DNA of 8,046 bases from an uncultured Solirubrobacter sp. (GTDB taxonomy: Bacteria > Actinomycetota > Thermoleophilia > Solirubrobacterales > Solirubrobacteraceae). Under the pieces are notes generated by a model, which was given only the letters and a program-made list of their open reading frames with translations, was not told where the DNA came from and made no database searches. A program made the position numbers and the translations under genes. Position 1 is the stretch's first letter, and every line of letters starts with the position of its first letter. The stretch lies in NCBI GenBank assembly GCA_937871635.1, contig CALMNS010000518.1, positions 1 through 8,046 on the forward strand. Direction: 5' to 3'. Below, piece after piece: positions 1-5,244 of the stretch.

Positions 1-135
1 ACTCGGGCCGTCGATGGCTACCTCGAGCGCCTTAGTGTTGGCCCGGTGTGTCTTGATGGCCAGTGGCGGATCGGACCGGCTGTCGCGGCGGTTGGCCCGG
101 ATGACGTGCTGGTTGACGTGAATTCGCTTGAGCAC
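1..135 (-). CDS. Partial small conserved-looking protein (N-terminus only), function unknown
   Basis: Reading leftward from a GTG at 135-133, 45 codons stay open to the window edge. They begin MLKRIHVNQHVIRANRR and continue with a segment containing PPLAIKTHRANTKALEVAIDGPS. An in-frame TGA lies eight codons upstream, so GTG is the only ordinary start; no good ribosome binding site is visible. The 'RIHVNQH.IRAN' opening and 'IKT...NT...EV..DGPS' pattern look like a small uncharacterised protein I have a loose memory of from actinobacteria, cyanobacteria and mobile elements, but I cannot name a family. The amino-acid pattern, rather than ORF length, is the reason to prefer this frame over the longer overlapping one. 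The C-terminus lies outside the window. It could be a remnant. Confidence 0.45.
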   Translation of the reverse strand, partial: MLKRIHVNQHVIRANRRDSRSDPPLAIKTHRANTKALEVAIDGPS

Positions 136-543
136 GCTGGCGATGATGACCGCTCACCGCGATCAGTGACACTCGCGAAGGCGGCGCCGAGGGCCATGTG
201 TGCGTTGGCAGGGCGCCACCGTCGTGCGGCTCGCGCTCAGCATTGGGCTGCTCGAGAACGTGGAGCATCAACAAGTCCCGGTCCAACATGGTGCCGGCCG
301 CCGGCTGTTCGATGGTCTCGGCCCAGAGTACGTCGGACACCTGCCCGATCATCTCGAGGTCGGCGCAGTACATCGGTGCTCGTCCAGCCGTGCTCATGCG
401 CTCGGTCGACAGCGTGGCGCACCATGGTCAGGCGGTGTGGAGGCACGGTCAGGCGCGGACGCCAAGCCCGTCGGGTCCTGGAACGCGAACGCCTCCTCGA
501 GCAGCCGCGCTTCACCGCGCCGGCTCTTGTGATGCAGGTACCC

Positions 544-567
544 GATTCTCGGGACAGATTCGGGACA
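544..567. repeat. Short imperfect tandem repeat
   Basis: GATTCTCGGGACA (544-556) is followed directly by GATTCGGGACA (557-567). The two copies differ by a two-base deletion. No function is evident. Confidence 0.4.
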
Positions 568-596
568 TACTTACCTCGGGTGAGCGACGAGAGCGG

Positions 597-626
597 GCGC
601 CACCAGGCGCGAAATCAATCGATTTC
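597..626 (-). terminator. Two adjacent hairpins downstream of selC, possible terminator
   Basis: Two short inverted repeats lie back to back just past the 3' end of the tRNA gene: GAAATC-AATC-GATTTC at 611-626, and GCGCC-ACCA-GGCGC at 597-610. In the minus direction they follow the tRNA by about seven bases. Neither is followed by a clear U-tract, so this is at best a weak or factor-assisted terminator or processing structure, and it may be chance. Confidence 0.25.
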
Positions 627-632
627 CAGCGA

Positions 633-725
633 CGAAGCGGCGAAGGAATCGAACCTTCCAAGCGTGGGGCTTCCACGCCCTGCCGGTTTTGAAGACCGGA
701 TGGGCCACCAGGCCCGTGCCGCTCC
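633..725 (-). tRNA. selC: Selenocysteine tRNA, anticodon UCA
   Basis: This gene encodes the tRNA that inserts selenocysteine at recoded UGA codons, after serylation by SerRS and conversion by SelA, and with delivery by SelB. Read on the minus strand, GGAGCGGC (725-718) pairs with GCCGCTTC (641-634) as an 8-bp acceptor stem with one G-U pair; G at 633 is the discriminator base. The D arm is GGGCC-TGGT-GGCCC, with a 4-nt loop. The anticodon arm is CCGGT-CTTCAAA-ACCGG, putting UCA (plus-strand tga at 690-692) at the centre. A long variable arm pairs GCGTGG with CCACGC. The T arm is GAAGG-TTCGATT-CCTTC. The 8+5 acceptor/T-stem geometry and long variable arm are diagnostic of bacterial tRNA-Sec and argue against an ordinary opal suppressor. 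CCA is not encoded. The gene is divergent from the sugar operon and looks functionally unrelated to it. Confidence 0.95.
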
Positions 726-732
726 GCGCCGG

Positions 733-738
733 AGCGTA
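733..738 (-). promoter_or_regulatory. Possible -10 element for selC
   Basis: On the minus strand TACGCT fits the actinobacterial TANNNT -10 consensus and ends 7 nt before the mature tRNA 5' end. No clear -35 is found at 16-18 nt upstream. Assignment rests on position alone. Confidence 0.25.
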
Positions 739-795
739 GAGCGCGCCGGCGGGCTTAGCGCACGGTCCGACAAAAGGATCGGTGCGAACCGCGAA

Positions 796-818
796 GTTTG
801 TTCGAAGTCTTGACAAAC
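796..818 (+). promoter_or_regulatory. Candidate ROK repressor operator
   Basis: An inverted repeat GTTTGT (796-801) - 11 nt - ACAAAC (813-818) overlaps the -35 hexamer at 810-815. The left half reads GTTTGTT. It resembles the half-site I recall for XylR-type ROK repressors in Bacillus, where an AGTTTGTT/AACAAAC palindrome has a shorter spacer. A direct repeat CGAAGT (792-797 and 803-808, 11 nt apart) lies in the same segment. The location fits autorepression of the adjacent ROK gene and of the whole operon. Binding is inferred. Confidence 0.45.
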
Positions 819-838
819 CACCTGCGGGGGTGCAGGCT
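810..838 (+). promoter_or_regulatory. Probable operon promoter, leaderless
   Basis: A perfect TTGACA -35 (810-815) is followed after 17 nt by CAGGCT (833-838). That -10 is weak but keeps the conserved A2 and T6. Transcription would start around 845-847, at or next to the GTG start codon at 847. A leaderless mRNA would explain why no purine-rich ribosome binding site sits at the proper distance. A 5-bp inverted repeat (CCTGC 821-825 / GCAGG 832-836) lies inside the promoter. Confidence 0.45.
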
Positions 839-846
839 GCCGCGCC

Positions 847-2046
847 GTGGAGCGAGGGGTCGTCGAGGGGTCGCTTGAGGGGCTGCGCACGGTCAACCGT
901 GGGCGGGTCGTCGAGGCGCTGCGCCGTCGCGGGAAGATCAGCCGGGCGGAGATCGCGCGGGACACCGGCCTGAGCCGGTCGACCGTCTCGAGCCTGGTCG
1001 GGGACCTGATCGGCGAGGGGCTCGTCGTCGAGCGGATCGCCGGGGCCGAGGACGCGGGCCAGGGCCGGGCGCGGGCCAACGGCCGCCCGCCCGTCCTCCT
1101 CGCCCTCGACCCCTCGGCGGGCCTGGCGCTCGGCATCGCCTTCGGCCACAGCCACCTCCGTGTGGCCCTCGCGGACCTCAGCAGCGACGTCCTCGGCGAG
1201 CGCCGCCGCGAGCTCGACGTCGACCGGGAGGCGCTCGCCGGGCTCGACGCCGCGGCCGAGATGGCGTCCGAGCTCCTCCACGAGGCAGGGGCGGACCGCG
1301 ACCGGGTGATCGGCGCCGGGATGGGCCTCTCGGGGCCGATCGACCACGCCAGCGGCCGCGTCCAGTCCCGCGAGATCCTCCCAGGCTGGTTCGGGATCGA
1401 CGTCCAGGCCGAGATGGAGCAGCGCCTCGGCGTCGCCGTCCGCCTGGAGAACGACGCGAACCTCGGCGCGCTGGCCGAGGCGGCCTTCGGGGCGGGGCGC
1501 GGCGAGCAGGACCTCGTCTACCTGATGCTGTCCTCGGGCATCGGCGCGGGCCTGTTCCTCGGCGGGCGCCTGTTCCGCGGCGCGGTCGGGATGGCGGGGG
1601 AGTTCGGCCACGTGCTCGTCGACGAGGCCGGGCCGCTGTGCCGCTGCGGCAACCGCGGGTGCCTGGAGACCTTCGCCGCCGGGCCGCCGCTGGCCGCGCT
1701 CGTCTCGCACTCGCGCAACGAGCCCGTCTCGATCGAGGACATGCTCGCCCTGGCCGCCGACGGCGACCCGGGGGCGCGCCGCGTGCTCGAGGACGCGGGC
1801 CGGATCACGGGCCGCTCGATCGCGAACCTCTGCAACCTGCTCAACCCGGGGCTCGTCGTCGTCGGTGGCCGCCTGGCCGTCGCGGGCGACCTGCTGCTCG
1901 AACCGCTGCGCGAGTCCGTGCGGCGCTACGCGATCCCGGCCGCCGCCGAGGCGGTCCGTGTCGTGCCTGGCGTGCTCGGGGAGCGCGCCGAGGTCCTCGG
2001 GGCGCTCGCCCTGGTGATCCACCAGTCCGATCCGTTGTTCGTCTAG
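847..2046 (+). CDS. ROK-family transcriptional repressor of the xylose operon (XylR-like)
   Basis: This 399-residue protein matches the usual ROK repressor length and layout. A winged helix-turn-helix spans about residues 17-65 (VNRGRVVEALRRRGKISRAEIA, then GLSRSTVSSLVGDLIGEGLV), followed by a sugar-kinase-like effector domain. The ROK zinc site is intact: H255 in GEFGH, then C265, C267 and C272 in CRCGNRGC. The N-terminal kinase phosphate loop is degenerate (around AFGHSHLRVAL), as expected for a regulator rather than a glucokinase. The GTG start is forced, because an in-frame TGA at 811-813 precedes it and no other start codon intervenes. A three-fold GAGGGG-containing repeat at the gene start adds a short, unusual N-terminal extension. 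It is the first gene of the operon, 20 nt from xylF, so it probably controls its own transcript. The effector, presumably xylose or a derivative, is inferred from neighbours. The xylR name is tentative because ROK proteins share little specificity information. Confidence 0.92.
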   Translation: MERGVVEGSLEGLRTVNRGRVVEALRRRGKISRAEIARDTGLSRSTVSSLVGDLIGEGLVVERIAGAEDAGQGRARANGRPPVLLALDPSAGLALGIAFGHSHLRVALADLSSDVLGERRRELDVDREALAGLDAAAEMASELLHEAGADRDRVIGAGMGLSGPIDHASGRVQSREILPGWFGIDVQAEMEQRLGVAVRLENDANLGALAEAAFGAGRGEQDLVYLMLSSGIGAGLFLGGRLFRGAVGMAGEFGHVLVDEAGPLCRCGNRGCLETFAAGPPLAALVSHSRNEPVSIEDMLALAADGDPGARRVLEDAGRITGRSIANLCNLLNPGLVVVGGRLAVAGDLLLEPLRESVRRYAIPAAAEAVRVVPGVLGERAEVLGALALVIHQSDPLFV

Positions 2047-2048
2047 AG

Positions 2049-2057
2049 AGGGAGGGA
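2049..2057 (+). promoter_or_regulatory. Strong ribosome binding site for xylF
   Basis: The purine run AGGGAGGGA, with a GGAGG core at 2051-2055, sits 11 nt before the ATG at 2067. It fixes that start and suggests high expression of the binding protein compared with the ROK gene, which has no such site. Confidence 0.75.
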
Positions 2058-2066
2058 GAACCACCC

Positions 2067-3179
2067 ATGCAGCTCACTGTCCCCCGTCGTCCGCTCCGCG
2101 CGCTCGCCGGCCTCACCACCGTCGTGGCCCTGGGGCTCGCGGGCTGCGGCTCCGACGACGCCGAGGAGCCCGCCTCGGGCGGCTCGGGCAAGAAGGCCGA
2201 GAAGGTCGCCGTCCTGCTGCCCGACACGAAGTCCTCCACCCGCTGGGAGACCCAGGACCGCCCGCTGCTCGAGAAGGCGTTCAAGGACGCCGGCGTCGAG
2301 GCGACGATCCAGAACGCCGAGGGCGACAAGTCCACTCAGCAGCAGCAGGCCGAGCAGGCGATCACCAACGGCGCGAAGGTGATGCTCCTGACCAACCTCG
2401 ACTCGGGCTCGGGCGCGGCCATCCAGGCCAACGCCAAGTCCCAGGGCGTGAAGGTCATCGACTACGACCGCCTCACGCTCGAGGGCCAGACGGACTACTA
2501 CGTCTCCTTCGACAACGTCGCCGTCGGCAAGCTCCAGGGCCAGGGCCTGGTGGACTGCCTGGAGGAGAAGGGCGCCGAGAAGCCGGCCGTCGCGCTCCTC
2601 AACGGCTCGCCGACCGACAACAACGCGACCCTGTTCGCCCAGGGCTACAACTCCGTCCTGGAGCCGAAGTTCGAGGCCGGCGAGTTCGTCAAGGCCGCCG
2701 ATCAGTCCGTCCCCGAGTGGGACAACCAGAAGGCGCTGACCATCTTCGAGCAGATGCTGCAGAAGGAGAACAACGAGATCGACGGCGTCCTCGCCGCCAA
2801 CGACGGCCTCGGCAACGCGGCGATCTCCGCGCTCAAGCAGCGCAAGCTCGACCAGATCCCGGTCACGGGCCAGGACGCGACCGCCGAGGGGATCCAGAAC
2901 ATCCTCAACGGCGACCAGTGCATGACGGTCTACAAGGCGATCAAGGCGGAGGCCGACGCGGCCGCCAAGCTGGCCATCGCGCTGGCCAAGGGCGAGGAGC
3001 CCCAGGGCGTCAACGGCAAGGCGAACGACGGCAAGCGCGACGTGCCGTCCGTGCTGCTCAAGCCGGTTACGGTCACCAAGGAGAACATCGCCGACACGGT
3101 GATCAAGGACAACTTCCTCAAGCGCGAGGAGATCTGCACCGGCAAGACCACGGCCGCCTGCGAGGAGGCGGGCATCTGA
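2067..3179 (+). CDS. xylF: D-xylose ABC transporter, substrate-binding lipoprotein XylF
   Basis: This 370-residue periplasmic-binding-type protein captures sugar outside the membrane for the CUT2-family importer. A basic N-terminus and hydrophobic stretch end in a lipobox, LGLAGC, with the lipidated cysteine at residue 27, so it is membrane-anchored as expected in a Gram-positive. A flexible linker (about 28-46) precedes the type I periplasmic-binding fold. Motifs shared with E. coli XylF, from memory, are DYDRL (132-136), YYVSFDN.AVGKLQ, the GSPTDNNATLF segment (around 180-190), ANDG (about 244-247), GQDAT (268-272), MTVYKAI and DVPSVLL, ending near TVIKDNFLK. These favour xylose over ribose or galactose binding proteins, though the exact ligand is untested. 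A C-terminal tail with two cysteines (EEICTGKTTAACEEAGI) extends beyond the enteric protein and might form a disulfide. The stop overlaps the ATG of the next gene by one base. Confidence 0.93.
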   Translation: MQLTVPRRPLRALAGLTTVVALGLAGCGSDDAEEPASGGSGKKAEKVAVLLPDTKSSTRWETQDRPLLEKAFKDAGVEATIQNAEGDKSTQQQQAEQAITNGAKVMLLTNLDSGSGAAIQANAKSQGVKVIDYDRLTLEGQTDYYVSFDNVAVGKLQGQGLVDCLEEKGAEKPAVALLNGSPTDNNATLFAQGYNSVLEPKFEAGEFVKAADQSVPEWDNQKALTIFEQMLQKENNEIDGVLAANDGLGNAAISALKQRKLDQIPVTGQDATAEGIQNILNGDQCMTVYKAIKAEADAAAKLAIALAKGEEPQGVNGKANDGKRDVPSVLLKPVTVTKENIADTVIKDNFLKREEICTGKTTAACEEAGI

Positions 3180-4003
3180 TGAGCACCGCCGCTTCGCCCT
3201 CGGACTCGAGAGAGTCCGGGGGCGGGGCTGCGCCCGTCCTCGAGCTCAAGGGCGTCTCTAAGAGCTTCGGCGCGGTGCAGGCCCTCTACCAGGTGGACTT
3301 CGCCGTCGCGCCGGGGCAGGTCATGGCGCTGGTCGGCGACAACGGCGCCGGCAAGTCGACGCTCATCAAGTGCATCGCCGGGATCCACCCGATCTCCGAC
3401 GGGCAGATCTTCTTCGAAGGGCAGCCGGTGGACATCCACGGGCCGAAGGACGCCGCCAAGCTCGGCATCGAGGTCGTCTACCAGGACCTCGCGCTGGCCG
3501 ACAACCTCGACGTCGTCCAGAACATGTTCCTGGGCCGCGAGGAGGTCTCCTCGCTGCGCCGGCTCGACGAGACGGGCATGGAGAAGAAGGCCACCGACAC
3601 GCTGGCCTCGCTGTCGGTCACCACCATCCGCTCCGTCCGCCAGACGGTCGCCGGGCTGTCGGGCGGACAGCGCCAGTCCGTCGCGGTGGCCAAGGCCGTC
3701 ATGTGGAACTCCAAGGTGGTCATCCTCGACGAGCCGACCGCGGCGCTCGGCGTCGCCCAGACCCGCCAGGTGCTCGACCTCGTGCGCCGGCTGGGCCAGC
3801 AGGGGCTCGCCGTCGTCATCGTCTCCCACAACCTGCACGACGTCTTCGAGGTGGCCGACCACGTGACCGTCCTGCGCCTCGGGCAGAACGTCGCGGAGTA
3901 CCGCGTGGCCGACGTCACCCAGACCCAGATCGTCGAGGCGATCACCGCGGGCACGCTCTCCAAGGTGCCCGGGCAGGCCGACGCGGAGGTCGTCACCGCA
4001 TGA
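3179..4003 (+). CDS. xylG: Sugar ABC transporter ATP-binding protein, single-domain XylG type
   Basis: This 274-residue cytoplasmic ATPase powers the importer formed with the permease encoded next. A variable Ser/Gly-rich N-terminus (1-20) precedes one complete ABC domain: Walker A GDNGAGKST (53-61), Q-loop in VVYQDLALADN, signature LSGGQRQ (160-166), Walker B VVILDEP with D184 and catalytic E185, and the switch histidine H217 in IVSHN. All catalytic motifs are present. E. coli XylG, RbsA and AraG are tandem proteins of about 500 residues; this one has only one domain, like the FrcA-type ATPases of the same CUT2 family, so it presumably works as a homodimer. Its ATG overlaps the xylF stop (TGATG) and its TGA overlaps the next ATG, indicating translational coupling. 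Substrate identity comes from XylF, not from this protein. Confidence 0.92.
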   Translation: MSTAASPSDSRESGGGAAPVLELKGVSKSFGAVQALYQVDFAVAPGQVMALVGDNGAGKSTLIKCIAGIHPISDGQIFFEGQPVDIHGPKDAAKLGIEVVYQDLALADNLDVVQNMFLGREEVSSLRRLDETGMEKKATDTLASLSVTTIRSVRQTVAGLSGGQRQSVAVAKAVMWNSKVVILDEPTAALGVAQTRQVLDLVRRLGQQGLAVVIVSHNLHDVFEVADHVTVLRLGQNVAEYRVADVTQTQIVEAITAGTLSKVPGQADAEVVTA

Positions 4004-5244
4004 GCGCCACCGCGCCCGCCAACACCCCGAGCCCCGCGGCCGCCACCAGCGCGGCGAGCGACGGGCTCGGCGATCACGCCCGCCGCTGGTGGGCGGACGT
4101 GCGCGCCGGAGATCTCGGCTCGCTGCCCATCTTCGTCGGGCTGATCATCATCGCGATCGTCTTCCAGTCCCAGAACGACCGGTTCCTCACCTCGGGCAAC
4201 TTCGTCAACCTGATCGTCCAGGCGGCGGCGTTCATCGCCATCGGTATGGGCATCGTCTTCGTCCTGCTGCTCGGCGAGATCGACCTCTCGGTCGGCTACG
4301 TCTCCGGCGTCGCGGGCTCCCTCACCGCGCTGCTCCTGCTCGAGGACGGCGCGAGCCTTCCGGCCGGCGTGGCCATCGCCGCGGCGCTCGCGCTGGGGGC
4401 GGCGATCGGGACGCTGCACGGCGTCCTCATCACCAAGGTGGGGATCCCCTCGTTCGTCGTCACCTTGGCGGGGCTGATCGCCTGGAACGGCGTGGTGCTC
4501 CTCCTGATCGCCGACCGCGGCACGATCGTGCTGCAGAACGACCTGGTCGTCGGCTTCTCCAATGACTTCCTGGCCGACGGGACGGCCTGGATCGTCGCGG
4601 TGGCCGCCGCGGCGATCTACGCCGCGTTGCTCCTCAACGAGCGGCGGGTGCGCTCGGCGGCGAACCTGCCGACGGGGCCGATGTCGCTCACCGCGCTGCG
4701 GATCGCGACCTTCGCGGTGATCCTGTTCGCGGTGGTCGCGATCGCCAACCAGGATCGCGGCATCCCGTTCGTCCTCGTCGTCCTCGCCGTGCTCTTCCTC
4801 GGGTGGACGTTCGTCCTGAACCGGACGCGGTTCGGCCGCCACGTCTACGCGGTCGGCGGCAACGCCGAGGCGGCGCGGCGGGCGGGCATCGACGTCGACC
4901 GGGTGAAGATCGCGGTGTTCGCCATCTGCTCGATGATGGCCGCGCTCGGCGGGATCATCCTCGCCTCCCGGCTGCGCTCGGTGGACCCGGGCGCCGGCGG
5001 CGGGCAGATCCTCCTCTACTCGATCGCCGCGGCGGTCATCGGCGGGACGAGCCTGTTCGGCGGACGTGGCAACATCAAGAGCGCCGTGTTGGGAGCGCTC
5101 GTGATCGCCTCAATCGACAACGGGCTCGGACTGCTCGGGCTGAGCTCGGGGACGAAGTTCGTGGTGACCGGGCTCGTGCTGCTCGCCGCGGTCACGGTCG
5201 ACTCCGTCTCCCGCAAGGGGCGCGCGCAATCGGGACGCGCGTGA
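4000..5244 (+). CDS. xylH: Xylose ABC transporter permease XylH
   Basis: This 414-residue integral membrane protein forms the translocation channel, probably as a homodimer. About 40 hydrophilic Ala/Ser/Pro-rich residues precede the first membrane helix (about 42-58), followed by many hydrophobic segments to the C-terminus. CUT2 permease landmarks are visible: LLGEIDLSVGYVSG, GTLHGVLITKVGIPSFVVTLAGL, the cytoplasmic coupling loop FGRHVYAVGGNAEAARRAGI (about 277-296), and the late VIGGTSLFGGRGN plus SIDNGLGLLGL segments. As in E. coli XylH, and unlike RbsC, a long middle section with extra hydrophobic stretches (about 195-265) separates the two halves. Start and stop both sit in 4-nt overlaps (ATGA and GTGA) with neighbouring genes. 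Function follows clearly from family and operon; sugar specificity depends on the binding protein. Confidence 0.93.
   Translation: MSATAPANTPSPAAATSAASDGLGDHARRWWADVRAGDLGSLPIFVGLIIIAIVFQSQNDRFLTSGNFVNLIVQAAAFIAIGMGIVFVLLLGEIDLSVGYVSGVAGSLTALLLLEDGASLPAGVAIAAALALGAAIGTLHGVLITKVGIPSFVVTLAGLIAWNGVVLLLIADRGTIVLQNDLVVGFSNDFLADGTAWIVAVAAAAIYAALLLNERRVRSAANLPTGPMSLTALRIATFAVILFAVVAIANQDRGIPFVLVVLAVLFLGWTFVLNRTRFGRHVYAVGGNAEAARRAGIDVDRVKIAVFAICSMMAALGGIILASRLRSVDPGAGGGQILLYSIAAAVIGGTSLFGGRGNIKSAVLGALVIASIDNGLGLLGLSSGTKFVVTGLVLLAAVTVDSVSRKGRAQSGRA

Larger units (their letters stand above)
136..632. other. Stretch without a convincing gene
   Basis: No reading frame here gives a recognisable protein. 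The longest minus-strand candidate runs 397->32 (121 codons, starting MSTAGRAPMYCADLEMIG). Its first 70 or so codons have actinobacterial third-position GC bias, but it degrades into Arg/Gln/Pro-rich residues and overlaps the better-looking small CDS at 135->1 in another frame. It may be a decayed gene. Plus-strand frames through here are Arg/Ser-rich and look like shadows. A near-perfect tandem repeat lies at 544-567, and two short hairpins occur just before the tRNA gene. The region resembles degraded accessory DNA beside a tRNA gene, though no integrase or transposase is seen. Confidence 0.4.

Noticed and set aside
721..735. GCTCC-GCGCC-GGAGC inverted repeat at the tRNA 5' end as an operator
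   Set aside because: One arm is the conserved acceptor stem of the tRNA, and the short GC-only match is likely by chance.
46..813. Plus-strand open frames across the left region and tRNA (46-813 and 198-692)
   Set aside because: Their translations are Arg/Ser/Pro-rich without domains, and they run straight through a well-formed tRNA-Sec gene and into the promoter region.
571..2064. Long minus-strand open frame (497 codons) antisense to the ROK gene and covering the tRNA gene
   Set aside because: It is rich in Arg, Ala, Asp, Gly, Pro and Glu with no recognisable motif, and it is the complement of a clear ROK protein. Such shadows are expected in GC-rich DNA.
2044..2066. Separate promoter for xylF between the ROK gene and xylF
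   Set aside because: Only 20 nt separate the genes and they are filled by the ribosome binding site. No -35/-10 pair fits.
2930..4842. Minus-strand open frames opposite xylG and xylH (3862->2930 and 4842->3478)
   Set aside because: Both are low-complexity charged translations lying opposite genes with intact ABC and permease motifs.
3177..5244. TGA codons at the xylF, xylG and xylH ends as selenocysteine read-through sites, given the nearby selC
   Set aside because: Each TGA overlaps the start codon of the next recognisable gene in another frame. The proteins end where their families normally end, and read-through frames give no homologous extension.
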